Below are positions 17,966 through 25,462 of a stretch of DNA of 64,000 nucleotides, one piece after another. The translations under genes were made by a program, and so were the position numbers. The notes beneath the pieces are model-generated. The model ran no database searches and was not told the origin of the DNA. It saw nothing but the letters and a program-made list of their open reading frames with translations. This stretch comes from Myxococcales bacterium. GTDB lineage: Bacteria > Myxococcota_A > Polyangia > Polyangiales > Polyangiaceae. Within the stretch, counting starts at the first letter, position 1, and each line of letters starts with the position of its first letter. Location of the stretch: the NCBI GenBank assembly GCA_016212965.1, contig JACRDA010000071.1, positions 1 to 64,000 of the forward strand, given 5' to 3'.

Positions 17966-19272
17966 CACGACTGCCCCCGCGGGCGCCGGAGCGTGTTGTA
18001 CTCGCAGAGCGACACCGGCAGGCCCTGTCGGTCGACGACGTGTACGCAGCAGCGATCGACGCGGTCCCGGTCGTAGCTGTGCGCGTCCATGAACGGTTTG
18101 ATGCCGATGAGCACGAAGCTCCGGTAGTCGCTCCAGTTGGCGCGCTCGTCGCCGTCCGCGAGCAGGTCGAGCAACGATTCGACGAGCGCGTCGTCGCCGA
18201 GCGTCTCGAGCATGGTCTGGGGCATGCGATCGGCGAAGCGCTCGATGGTCGCGGCAACTGCAGGCTCGCGCCAGGAGTCGAACTGCGGAAAATAGCGCGA
18301 CACCGGGATGACCTTGCCGTCACGCACGAGGCCGACGGCGAGGGCGAAGCAGTTCGGGTGCGAGCACGGGATGGGACCGAAGTCCTCGGGCGCGAAGAGG
18401 CCGTCGGTCTGGCGCGCCACCTCGCGCGCCACCTCGGCGAGCGTGACCCGCTCGCCCCCGCCCACGCCCGCGCGCTCCCCCTCATAGCGCCCGGCGTAGA
18501 ACGCTGGCTGGAGAATGACCGTGTTCATCTTCGGGTGGTGCTCGAGCACGAGGCGCACGACGGCGCCGATCTCGTCGAGGTTCACCCCGCGGGTCACCGT
18601 CATCACCGGCAGAACGTAGAGGCCGACGGCGAGGAGGTTCTCGATGGCTTTGCGCTTCTCGCGGTAGAGCCCCCTCTTGCCCCGGATGAGCTCGTAGGTG
18701 CGGTCCTCGAAGCCGTCGAACTGCAGGTAGAGCTGCAGCCGGTCCTGGCCGGCGTCGATGGCGGCGAGGCGCGCAACGAAGTCCCTGTCCTTCGCGATGC
18801 GGACGCCGTTGGTGTTGAGGTAGATCTTGCGGACGCCGCGCGCGAAGGCGAGCTCGATCATGCGCTCGACATCGGGGTGGATCGTCGGCTCGCCGCCCGA
18901 GATCTGGACGATGTCTGCGTTGCTCTTGCCCGCCCCGAGCAGCTGCCCGAGCTGTCGCTCGAAGTCGTCGAACGAGAGCTGGTAGGCGTGCTCGGGGCTC
19001 GAGCCGCTGAAGCAGGTGGGACAGGTGAGGTTGCAGCGCTCGGTGATCTCGAAGATGAGCGTGCAGCTGTGGTTCAGGGTGCAGCAGCCCTTGCCGCCCT
19101 CCGGGCCGGCGTTCCAGTAGCGGCGCGCGTCGTCCGCGAGGAGCGTCTCGTCGGGACCGTGGTCGGGGCAGTTCTTCGTCAGGTAGACGCGCCCATCCCG
19201 CTCTTCCACGCGCGCCGGCAGCTCGGTGAGGCAGGTCGGGCACACGCTCTTCGTCGTCTTGAGTAGCTGCAT
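17965..19272 (-). CDS. Radical SAM protein of the Tes/MJ0619 (tetraether synthase-like) type
   Basis: About 435 residues from ATG 19272; an open frame extends 93 bp further but has no good start. It begins with a metal-ribbon: CPTCLTEL ... NCPDHG. The radical SAM cluster motif CNLTCPTC is near residue 100, then ISGGEPT. C-terminal cysteines occur in IPCSHPNC and DRCCVH. A ribbon followed by radical SAM is the layout of the archaeal tetraether-lipid synthase family, which couples lipid tails through C-C bonds. Its substrate here is unknown. First gene of a three-gene operon with the GTPase/methyltransferase and flavoprotein; divergent from ECF sigma factor 1. Confidence 0.8.
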   Translation of the reverse strand: MQLLKTTKSVCPTCLTELPARVEERDGRVYLTKNCPDHGPDETLLADDARRYWNAGPEGGKGCCTLNHSCTLIFEITERCNLTCPTCFSGSSPEHAYQLSFDDFERQLGQLLGAGKSNADIVQISGGEPTIHPDVERMIELAFARGVRKIYLNTNGVRIAKDRDFVARLAAIDAGQDRLQLYLQFDGFEDRTYELIRGKRGLYREKRKAIENLLAVGLYVLPVMTVTRGVNLDEIGAVVRLVLEHHPKMNTVILQPAFYAGRYEGERAGVGGGERVTLAEVAREVARQTDGLFAPEDFGPIPCSHPNCFALAVGLVRDGKVIPVSRYFPQFDSWREPAVAATIERFADRMPQTMLETLGDDALVESLLDLLADGDERANWSDYRSFVLIGIKPFMDAHSYDRDRVDRCCVHVVDRQGLPVSLCEYNTLRRPRGQS

Positions 19273-19282
19273 GCCCTTCGCA

Positions 19283-19308
19283 GTCTCGTCTTGTGGCGAT
19301 CTGTTACG
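19283..19308 (-). promoter_or_regulatory. Candidate ECF promoter (variant) for the radical SAM operon
   Basis: Minus-strand CGTAACA then, after the shared N16 gap, GAC. It differs from the other eight sites at one base (A for the last G of GTAACG). The predicted start of transcription would fall only a few bases before the radical SAM ATG at 19272, so the message would be almost leaderless. Treat as a weaker member of the set. Confidence 0.4.
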
Positions 19309-19409
19309 CGGCCGTCCCGCGGGGGCGCGCCGGCGCCGCTCCACTGCGCCGCGCGAGGTCGACAACCACCCGAAAGGAAGCAGAAAACAGGGAAATCAGC
19401 AACCGACGG

Positions 19410-19435
19410 TGTAACGTTCGGTCGCGTCTGGAGAC
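19410..19435 (+). promoter_or_regulatory. Candidate ECF promoter for ECF sigma factor 1 (autoregulation)
   Basis: TGTAACG, then GGAGAC, with the invariant GTAACG-N16-GAC spacing and T at position 18 of the site. It faces the sigma factor gene at 19613, giving a leader of about 170 bases. Autoregulation is usual for ECF factors, which supports ECF1 as the reader of this motif. Confidence 0.7.
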
Positions 19436-19612
19436 TCCAGTCCGCGTCAGGCGTGTGCCGGCGCGGCTGTGCCGCGGCTCCGGTCGTCTCGTCGCGTGCT
19501 CGCAAGCCATGGGACCGTTCTTGCTCCACACCCGCTGCATGACGATCGGCGCACGCTGCCCGTCGCAGCACGACCGGTGTGCGCGTCCCCGCCGCCCCTC
19601 GGGTGTTCGCTC

Positions 19613-20233
19613 ATGAGCGCAGGCGCGCGCGCACCCACGGACGACACAGCGCTGCTCGAGCGCCTGCTCGCTCGCGACGAGACCGCGTTTCTCGAGCTCG
19701 TCGACCGCTACCACGGCGCGCTCGTCCGCACCGCCGGCACCTTCGTGCGGTCGCGGGCGGTGGCAGAGGAAGTGGCGCAAGAGACGTGGCAGGGCCTGCT
19801 CGAGGCGTTGCCGCGCTTCGAGGGTCGGTCGTCCCTCAAAACGTTTCTTTTCCGGATCCTGGCAAACCGGGCACGCACGCGCGGCGTGCGGGAGGCGCGC
19901 AACGTGCCGCTGGCCGCTGAAGAGGAGAGTGACGGCGATGCCCTCGCGCGCCGCTTCGCCGAGGGAGGCGGCTGGGCCGAGCCACCCGGGCGCTGGGAGG
20001 TCGAGACGCCCCAAGCGCTGCTCGAGCGGCGCGAGGCTCTGGCCGCTCTCGGCACCGCCCTCGAAGGTCTGCCCCCGCAGCAGCGCGCCGTCGTGATCCT
20101 GCGCGACGTCGAGGGCTTTGACAGCGACGAGGTCTGTAACATGCTCGAGCTGAGCGAGACCAATCAGCGCGTGCTGCTGCATCGCGGCCGAACCCGGCTG
20201 CGAGGCGAGCTCGAGACCCACTTCACGAAGTAG
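19613..20233 (+). CDS. ECF RNA polymerase sigma factor 1
   Basis: About 206 residues from ATG 19613. Region 2 spans about 15-85, with the core-binding and -10-reading stretch DRYHGALVRTAGTFV and VAEEVAQETWQGLLEALPRFEG. Region 4 spans about 145-200 (LPPQQRAVVILRDVEGFDSDEVCNMLELSET...RVLLHRGRTRLR), the -35-binding helix-turn-helix. It would direct polymerase to the GTAACG-N16-GAC sites, one of which precedes it. The anti-sigma gene follows after 4 bp, then two small genes, all apparently one operon. Which of the two ECF factors in this window reads the motif is inferred from that self-site. Confidence 0.88.
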   Translation: MSAGARAPTDDTALLERLLARDETAFLELVDRYHGALVRTAGTFVRSRAVAEEVAQETWQGLLEALPRFEGRSSLKTFLFRILANRARTRGVREARNVPLAAEEESDGDALARRFAEGGGWAEPPGRWEVETPQALLERREALAALGTALEGLPPQQRAVVILRDVEGFDSDEVCNMLELSETNQRVLLHRGRTRLRGELETHFTK

Positions 20234-20237
20234 CCCC

Positions 20238-20492
20238 ATGCTGAGCTGTCGACAGATGACCGAGCTCGTCACGGCGTACGCCGAGGGGAAGCTCTCGTTC
20301 GGCGACCGCCTGCGCTTCCAGATGCACCTCGGCATGTGCCGCCACTGCCGCCGCTACGTGCGGCAGGTCAAGGTGACGGTGCGCGCTCTGCCTCACGTCC
20401 CGGTCGCTGCGCCGCCCCCGGCGGTCCGGGACGAGCTCCTCGCGCGCTTCCGGAACTGGTCCCCGGGACCACCGGAGGGCGTGCCGCCATGA
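20238..20492 (+). CDS. Zinc-finger anti-sigma factor (zf-HC2 type)
   Basis: 84 residues. An N-terminal Cys (MLSCRQM) and the HLGMCRHC motif (H-x3-C-x2-C, about residues 31-38) match the zinc-binding anti-sigma domain. No transmembrane helix is present, so this is a soluble ZAS-type regulator that could release the sigma factor on thiol oxidation or metal binding. It lies 4 bp after ECF1 and its stop overlaps the next start (ATGA). Length is normal for minimal zf-HC2 proteins. Confidence 0.83.
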   Translation: MLSCRQMTELVTAYAEGKLSFGDRLRFQMHLGMCRHCRRYVRQVKVTVRALPHVPVAAPPPAVRDELLARFRNWSPGPPEGVPP

Positions 20493-20602
20493 GTCGAGCA
20501 AGAGCGCGGCGTACTTCGCAGACCGTGCCTCCGATCGTGGGTGTCCTCGGGATCATCGTCGCGGCCCTCGCCAGAATGCGTCCGCGCAAGAGGACAACAT
20601 GA
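20489..20602 (+). CDS. 37-residue single-helix membrane peptide, unknown
   Basis: A short frame overlapping the anti-sigma stop (ATGA) and overlapped by the next start (ATGA), so it is embedded in the operon. A basic N-terminus, one hydrophobic stretch (VPPIVGVLGIIVAALA) and a basic tail (RMRPRKRTT) suggest a small inner-membrane peptide. It might anchor or modulate the soluble anti-sigma factor. No family recognised. Perfect start-stop overlaps on both sides are the main support. Confidence 0.5.
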   Translation: MSRARARRTSQTVPPIVGVLGIIVAALARMRPRKRTT

Positions 20603-20913
20603 CCGCCGAGGAGCTCTTCTGGCGCCTCGCCGAGCAGCTCCAGGCGGAGGATCCGCGCATCGCGGAAGGCACCATCATGAACGGCCGCTGCCTTCGCGTT
20701 GGGAGGGAGTTCGTGGCGCTCGTCGACTACAAGGGCTCGGGCCTGGTCGTGAAGCTCCCGAAGGCGCGCGTAGCGGAGCTCATCGAGGCCGGAGTCGGTC
20801 AGCCGTTTGCTCCCGCGAGGCGGGTGTTCGGGGAGTGGGTAGCCGTACCCAAGCCGAACCGACGCCTCTGGCTCGCGCTCTTGCGCGAAGGGATCGCTTT
20901 TTCGGCGTGTTGA
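20599..20913 (+). CDS. Small TfoX-N/YjbR-like protein
   Basis: 104 residues, last gene of the ECF1 operon; its ATG overlaps the preceding stop. The sequence GRCLRVGREFVALVDYKGSG and LVVKLPKARVAELIEAG resembles small alpha/beta proteins related to the TfoX N-terminal domain and the YjbR/DUF1801 group, which lack a firm biochemical role. No cysteine cluster or membrane helix except a single terminal Cys. The family call is by pattern only. Confidence 0.5.
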   Translation: MTAEELFWRLAEQLQAEDPRIAEGTIMNGRCLRVGREFVALVDYKGSGLVVKLPKARVAELIEAGVGQPFAPARRVFGEWVAVPKPNRRLWLALLREGIAFSAC

Positions 20914-21222
20914 CGTCGAATTTGGCGGGGCCCATCCGGACACGAAGATTGCCGTCTGGACGCAAGTTGCCGCTCATATGGACGCGGAACGCGCTCACAT
21001 GGACAGCCCGGAGCTCCGCATGGACAGGCCGGCGTGCCGCACGGACATCACCGCGATCCGCATGGACACGAAGGCTCCCCGATCCTTGTCCGTGCGCCGT
21101 CGCCGACTGTCCAACACGGCCTGCAGCGGTGGGGGTCGAGGAGGGCACATGGCCAGGGACAAGTCGGAGAGCAACGACAGCAGCAGCGACTGCGGCCGCG
21201 GGCGCCTGCACGAGGCTGCGGC
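20914..21222. other. Convergent intergenic region containing a 21-bp repeat tract
   Basis: A 309-bp gap between the ECF1 operon and the kinase gene, which end facing each other. It contains seven GGAC-centred repeats (see the repeat entry). No clear terminator with a T-run was seen. Confidence 0.55.
20938..21084. repeat. Degenerate 21-bp tandem repeats (CGCATGGACA core)
   Basis: GGAC starts at 20938, 20958, 20980, 21001, 21022, 21043 and 21064, i.e. steps of 20, 22, 21, 21, 21 and 21 bp. Four later units share CGC(A)TGGACA followed by variable bases and a terminal C. In one plus frame they read as heptads MDAERAH, MDSPELR, MDRPACR, TDITAIR and MDTKAPR. This may be a remnant of a heptad-repeat coding gene or a DNA array with two-turn phasing. 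Confidence 0.65.
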
Positions 21223-23220
21223 TCAAGCGGCGGCGCCGGACAGCAGTGTCATGAGCGACTCCGTCGCCTCGATGGCGTCGAGCGGCCTCCGCGCTTCGAG
21301 CAGATGGGCGAGCACCGCCTTGTTGACCTTGCCGAGGCGCTTCGGCGTGAGAACCGTACCCGCCGCGCGGAGCGCACCGCGCAGGAGGGCCTCGGCCACG
21401 AGCCGCGCCGCGAGCGCGCGTCCCACGCGCGAGCCCGCACCGATGGCGCTCCACACGAGGTCGAGGTCGACGACGCCTTTCTGTCCCGCGAGGGCCGCCA
21501 CCGGAACGACCTCGCGCAGGGCTGATGTGGCTTCGCGCAACATCTTGCTGAAGACCGCCGCGCTGCCGAGGCCGAAGTCCCTCTGGGACTCCTTGGCAAA
21601 CATCGTCGCGCCCGCGACAGCCGCCTCGAGCGCGGCGTGAACGAGCGTGTCTCCCACCGGCGCAGCGACGGACGGAGATTCCTCGAGGGCCGCGTCGGTC
21701 GCGCGGAACTCCAGGGTCGCGTCGCTCGACCGCGCCTCGAGCCAGGCGGTGGTCGCTGCGTCGCTGTCACCCTTGGAGGAGTCGCGCCGGTGCGCGGTGG
21801 CGACGAGCATGGCGGTGGGGTTGCCCTGGGAGAGCGAGATCAAGCTCGTCTGGGAGCGGTCGCGGACTGCCAGCACGCCGGTCGCCGTGGTCCGGCGCAG
21901 CCAGGCGAAGAGGCCCGCCGGCCGCACGATCTCGCTTGGGAGCGGTCCGAGCACGCGGTCGCCGTTCGCCCAGGCGCGCAGCGCCGCGACGACGGAAGGC
22001 TCGACCTTGCGCACGACGAGCGCGCCCTCGCCGCGCGCCATCGCTCCGGAGACGACCGACTTCGTCGTGACTGGGCGCGCAACCCCTCGCTCCACCTGCA
22101 CGGCCAGCGTCGGCCTGCCGGCGACGAAGGCGATGAGGTCCGCCTGCCCAACTCGATGCACGAGAAAGAGCGCAGCGCCCTCGGCGCTTTCCTCCTCGGC
22201 GAGGCGCAGCGTCGCGCCCACGTTCGCGAGCCGGATCTCGAGCAGGTGGGCGCCCGGCGGAGTCGTGAAGGGAAGCCCCGCACTATCTGCCAGCACCGTG
22301 AGCTCGCTCGTCCGCGCCTGAATCGTCGCTACTTGGCTCGTGTCGGCGAGCGGTAGCGGCGGCGTCACGGTCTCGTCATGCGCGCTGCCGCCGAGGGCGC
22401 GCTCCACGACCTCGGCGGTCTGCACCCGGTCGCGTGGATCGCGCGCCAGCATGCGCGTGATGAGCGCGACGATGTTCGGCGGCAGGTCAGGGGCGAGGTC
22501 CGTGATCGGCACGGGATCGGCGTGCAACCGAGCCACGAGCTGCTGGAGCGGGTCGTCGCCGTGGAATGGGTACGTGCCCGTCAGCATCTCGTAGAGCATC
22601 ACGCCGAGGCCGTAGATGTCGCAGCGTCCGTCGACGGGACCGCCTTTCACCTGCTCGGGCGAGATGTAGAGCGGCGTACCGACGGCCATCCCCTGCTGCG
22701 TGAGGCGTTCGCCGCCCGCGGCCGTACCGGCCGAAGCGATCCCGAAGTCGGTGAGCACGGCGCTGCCGTCGGGCGCGATCATGACGTTGTCCGGCTTGAT
22801 GTCGCGATGGAACACGCCCTTGCCGTGCGCGTGGGCGAGCGCCGCCGCCACCTGGCGCCCGATGCGCTTGACCCACTCGAGCGGTAGGGCGCCACGGGCG
22901 TCCATCAGCGCTCCGAGCGTCGTGCCCTGCAGGAGCTCCATGACGATGTAGTGGACGCCCTGATCCTCGCCGACGTCGGCGACGCGCACGATGTTCGGGT
23001 GGCGCAGGCTCGCCGCGAGCCGGGCCTCGCGCAGGAAGCGAGCCGTGTCGGTCGCGTCCTCGCCCGCGCCGTGGTGCCGGCCTAGGGCGAGGATCTTCAC
23101 GGCGACCGACAGTTCGAGCGCCTCGTGCGTGCCCTGGTAGACGTCGCCCATGGCGCCACTGCCGAGCAGGCGCTCGATGCGGCACTTGCCGATGGTGCGA
23201 CCGATCATCGACTCGGTCAT
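21223..23220 (-). CDS. Serine/threonine protein kinase with C-terminal sensor-like region
   Basis: About 665 residues from ATG 23220, which overlaps the stop of the upstream HAMP-type gene (ATGA). The Hanks-type kinase domain (about 10-275) has GSGAMGDVY, VAVKI (ATP-binding Lys), FHRDIKPDNV, LTDFGIAS and GTPLYISPEQ, all catalytic residues intact. The following 380 residues contain an Ala/Leu-rich region resembling the C-terminal domains common on myxobacterial kinases. No transmembrane helix is seen, so it is cytosolic unless tethered by its 2-TM partner. It ends the possible bufA2-ahpD-HAMP-kinase unit. Confidence 0.85.
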   Translation of the reverse strand: MTESMIGRTIGKCRIERLLGSGAMGDVYQGTHEALELSVAVKILALGRHHGAGEDATDTARFLREARLAASLRHPNIVRVADVGEDQGVHYIVMELLQGTTLGALMDARGALPLEWVKRIGRQVAAALAHAHGKGVFHRDIKPDNVMIAPDGSAVLTDFGIASAGTAAGGERLTQQGMAVGTPLYISPEQVKGGPVDGRCDIYGLGVMLYEMLTGTYPFHGDDPLQQLVARLHADPVPITDLAPDLPPNIVALITRMLARDPRDRVQTAEVVERALGGSAHDETVTPPLPLADTSQVATIQARTSELTVLADSAGLPFTTPPGAHLLEIRLANVGATLRLAEEESAEGAALFLVHRVGQADLIAFVAGRPTLAVQVERGVARPVTTKSVVSGAMARGEGALVVRKVEPSVVAALRAWANGDRVLGPLPSEIVRPAGLFAWLRRTTATGVLAVRDRSQTSLISLSQGNPTAMLVATAHRRDSSKGDSDAATTAWLEARSSDATLEFRATDAALEESPSVAAPVGDTLVHAALEAAVAGATMFAKESQRDFGLGSAAVFSKMLREATSALREVVPVAALAGQKGVVDLDLVWSAIGAGSRVGRALAARLVAEALLRGALRAAGTVLTPKRLGKVNKAVLAHLLEARRPLDAIEATESLMTLLSGAAA

Positions 23221-23591
23221 GTGTCCGCCTCCGCATGGGTCGCATCGAGGCGGGAGATGATCCGCGCCGTGCTCTTCTCGATCTCGTCGATCTCGTTGCT
23301 CACCAGGATGCCGGGCAGCGGCGGCGGCACCGTCCCAACGACGACGCGCTCGAGCGTGTGAAGCTTCTGCACGAACGACCGGAGCAGGGCCTTCACGAAG
23401 ACGTACATACCGAAGGCGTAGGCGACACCGAGGAGCAGGCTGACGGCGACGTAGAGCACCGTCGGGCCTGCCCACGCGCCGCCCGCGAACGCGATCCCAA
23501 CGAGCGGCGTCGCGATGCCGATGACGAGGCCCGATCCCATGATCGAGAGGAAGAGCTTCCACATGGCCGGCAGCTGGCGCGAATCGTCCAC
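23217..23591 (-). CDS. Two-helix membrane protein with HAMP-like linker
   Basis: 124 residues from GTG 23591. Two transmembrane helices (about 10-35 and 42-70) are followed by a cytoplasmic HAMP-like stretch (VKALLRSFVQKLHTLERVV...ISNEIDEIEKSTAR pattern, about 70-115). There is no output domain of its own; its stop overlaps the kinase start. A membrane anchor or input unit for the kinase is the simplest reading. The upstream AhpD-like gene ends 37 bp before it. Confidence 0.6.
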   Translation of the reverse strand: MDDSRQLPAMWKLFLSIMGSGLVIGIATPLVGIAFAGGAWAGPTVLYVAVSLLLGVAYAFGMYVFVKALLRSFVQKLHTLERVVVGTVPPPLPGILVSNEIDEIEKSTARIISRLDATHAEADT

Positions 23592-23628
23592 GGTCGGGGC
23601 TCCTTCCAGGGTGACGTCGGCGCTCGGG

Positions 23629-24180
23629 TCAGGGGGTCCAGGCGCGCGCCGCGAAGACGCCGTCGAGCGGCGTGACGGCGATGTGGTTCGTGTAGTTGCT
23701 GAGGGTCTTCAGCGCGATGCCGACCAGAACCTCGAGCACCTGCGACGCCGCGAAGCCCGCCTCCACGAAAGCGGCGAGCTCCGCCTCCGCGTGGCCGCGA
23801 CCGGTCACGAGCGCCTCGGCCAGGCGCCGCAGAGCCTCGAGCCGCTGGTCCTCGATCGGGACACCGGCGCGCAGCGCCTCGGTCACTTTGGGATCGTCCT
23901 TCTGCATGTCCGCCACCGTGCTGTGGACGGCGACGCAGTAGCGGCATCCGTTGGAGCGGCTCGCGGCCAGCAGGACGACGTTGCGCTCGCCCGGCGTCAG
24001 CGTCCCGCGCTCGAAGCACGCGCTCACGGCGAGGTACGCGTCGAGCGCGATGGGGGCGTTGGCAAACACGCGATACAGGTTCGGCAGGAAGCCGTAGCGC
24101 TTCGCGGTGGCCGCGAGCGTGGTGCGCGCGGGCTCGGGTGCGGACTCGGGATCGACGAGCGGGAGCGATAGCTGGGACAT
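23629..24180 (-). CDS. AhpD-like carboxymuconolactone decarboxylase/peroxidase-family protein
   Basis: 183 residues. The signature NGCRYCVAVHS (C-x2-C-x3-H, about residues 78-88) matches the AhpD redox-active site, embedded in the all-helical fold with LLAASRSNGC before it. The family includes alkylhydroperoxidases that use a CxxC dithiol. It lies 81 bp after the bufA2-type gene on the same strand, and a second AhpD-like gene accompanies the other MNIO locus at 46511, so a link to RiPP maturation or redox protection is likely. Its true substrate is unknown. Confidence 0.77.
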   Translation of the reverse strand: MSQLSLPLVDPESAPEPARTTLAATAKRYGFLPNLYRVFANAPIALDAYLAVSACFERGTLTPGERNVVLLAASRSNGCRYCVAVHSTVADMQKDDPKVTEALRAGVPIEDQRLEALRRLAEALVTGRGHAEAELAAFVEAGFAASQVLEVLVGIALKTLSNYTNHIAVTPLDGVFAARAWTP

Positions 24181-24261
24181 GGAGAACTCCTTGAACGGGA
24201 CGAACGGGCGGTGGTGCTGTTGGCGGCGGCCGGTCCGGGGACCTCGGCCGCCGCCGCCTGG

Positions 24262-24546
24262 TCACATCTTGCTCGCGAGAACGGTGCCTCCCTTGGCCTT
24301 GCACTCCTCGGCGCTGCTCGCCTCGACCCAGCCCTTACCCTGGCAGGAGTTCTTCCCCGCGCAGGTGTTCGCGGCACCGGCGCAGGCGCCCTTGCCCTGG
24401 CAGCCATTGATGCCCGAGCAGTGAACCGCGGCGGTCGCCGGGCTCGGGCTGGCCGCGGGCTGGCTGCTGGCGCCGCCCTTGTTGGCGCAGCCCACGAGCC
24501 CGGCGACTGCGGCCGCGATGAACATCCCCTTCGACGTACTGGTCAT
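24262..24546 (-). CDS. bufA2: BufA2-type bufferin precursor (Cys-rich lipoprotein RiPP)
   Basis: 94 residues. A lipoprotein-like signal ends in LVGC (Cys about 20). After a Ser/Ala/Pro spacer comes the Cys-rich core, with cysteines in HCSGINGC, GACAG, NTCAG, NSCQGKGW and EECKAKGG. The GINGCQGKGAC...NSCQGKGW pattern is that of the BufA2 group of periplasmic metallophore peptides, whose cysteines are changed to thiooxazole-type groups by the DUF692/DUF2063 pair. A good SD (AAGGAG) and its own ECF-type promoter lie upstream, allowing more precursor than enzyme. It is transcribed after the bufB-bufC pair, unlike the usual A-B-C order. Confidence 0.85.
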   Translation of the reverse strand: MTSTSKGMFIAAAVAGLVGCANKGGASSQPAASPSPATAAVHCSGINGCQGKGACAGAANTCAGKNSCQGKGWVEASSAEECKAKGGTVLASKM

Positions 24547-24583
24547 GCTGTCTCTCCTTGGTGAAGCGAGGTCCGCTTGCTCG

Positions 24584-24609
24584 GTCCCCGCACGCCTCGT
24601 TCCGTTACA
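24584..24609 (-). promoter_or_regulatory. Candidate ECF promoter for bufA2
   Basis: Minus-strand TGTAACG-N16-GAC, with GGGGAC at the -10 side and T at position 18. It lies between bufC and bufA2, partly inside the end of bufC, giving a leader of about 30 bases to ATG 24546. May also drive ahpD, the HAMP-type gene and the kinase. Confidence 0.72.
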
Positions 24610-25462
24610 GGACCGTGCCGTTTCGCTCCGTCGGGTCAGAAGTCGTCAGCGCAAGTGCCCGAGTCAGGAGCTCGTCGCTCGTCCAACGTGCGAGGTGCGC
24701 GAAGGCGCTCCGAGCGGCCTCCTCGACGGTCAGGCTGGCGCCGAGTCGTTCGCAGAGCTCCCCGAAGGTGGCCCCGCGCGCGGCGAGTGCCAGCAACTCT
24801 GCCTCCTCGACAGAGACCGCGCGGTGCCACACGGTCACGCCCTTGCGCCACACGAGGAGCGCCGCCTCCCGAGGAACAGCGTCTTGCGGTGGCGCGGCCC
24901 CTTCTTCGATCGCCTGCCACAACGGAGCGACGTCGAAGCAAACCTGGACCACGCGGTGGGCGGGGATCGGCTGCAACCGTAGGCTGACGAAGTCTTCCGG
25001 TGGGACTTGCCCGAGGTCGTCGAGGCAGAGCGGCACCGCGTCCACCGCGTCGAAGAGGTCGACCCGGGCCCACTCGAGCAGGGCGAGATCCACGAGCCAC
25101 GCACGTTGCCCGCAAAGGGGGTGCCCCGTGAGGAAGGCCGGCAAGCCGTCACCCGCAAAACGAATCGACGGATTCGCCGGCGGATGAGCGGCGAGGTAGT
25201 CGGTTACGAGGTTGTGGAACGCAGCGTCGCCGAGGACCGCGAGCGTCTTTGGGTAGTCGCCGCGCAGCACGTCGAGCAGGCGGAAGAAGTACATGTTGGC
25301 GTACACCTCGAGCCGCCCCGCGGCATCGAGGCGCGCGTCGCTCACGACCAGATCGTCGGCCGTGAGCCCGAGCCCCGACAGGGCACCTGCGACGCCCTGC
25401 GGCGCGGTGACTAGGCGGTAGAAGAGCCCCTCAACCGCGCCAAGCGAACGTTCAGCCAGCAT
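24605..25462 (-). CDS. bufC: DUF2063 partner protein of the MNIO enzyme (BufC/HvfC-type)
   Basis: 285 residues. The helical N-terminal DUF2063 domain shows the typical RLEVYANMYFFRLLDVLRGDYPKTLAVLGDAAF-like block (about 50-85) and LAAHPPANPS. The C-terminal part (about 170-285) includes an HTH-like segment. In bufferin and related systems this protein helps the DUF692 oxygenase bind its precursor. It overlaps the bufB end by 11 bp, the same overlap seen in the second locus. It is cytosolic and acts on the bufA2 product before export. Confidence 0.83.
   Translation of the reverse strand: MLAERSLGAVEGLFYRLVTAPQGVAGALSGLGLTADDLVVSDARLDAAGRLEVYANMYFFRLLDVLRGDYPKTLAVLGDAAFHNLVTDYLAAHPPANPSIRFAGDGLPAFLTGHPLCGQRAWLVDLALLEWARVDLFDAVDAVPLCLDDLGQVPPEDFVSLRLQPIPAHRVVQVCFDVAPLWQAIEEGAAPPQDAVPREAALLVWRKGVTVWHRAVSVEEAELLALAARGATFGELCERLGASLTVEEAARSAFAHLARWTSDELLTRALALTTSDPTERNGTVL

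Larger units (their letters stand above)
19273..19612. other. Intergenic region between radical SAM operon and ECF sigma factor 1
   Basis: A 340-bp divergent gap. It holds a variant ECF-type promoter facing left (19308-19283) and an exact one facing right (19410-19435). An AT-richer patch lies around 19370-19400. I see no convincing gene, terminator or riboswitch here. Confidence 0.6.
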
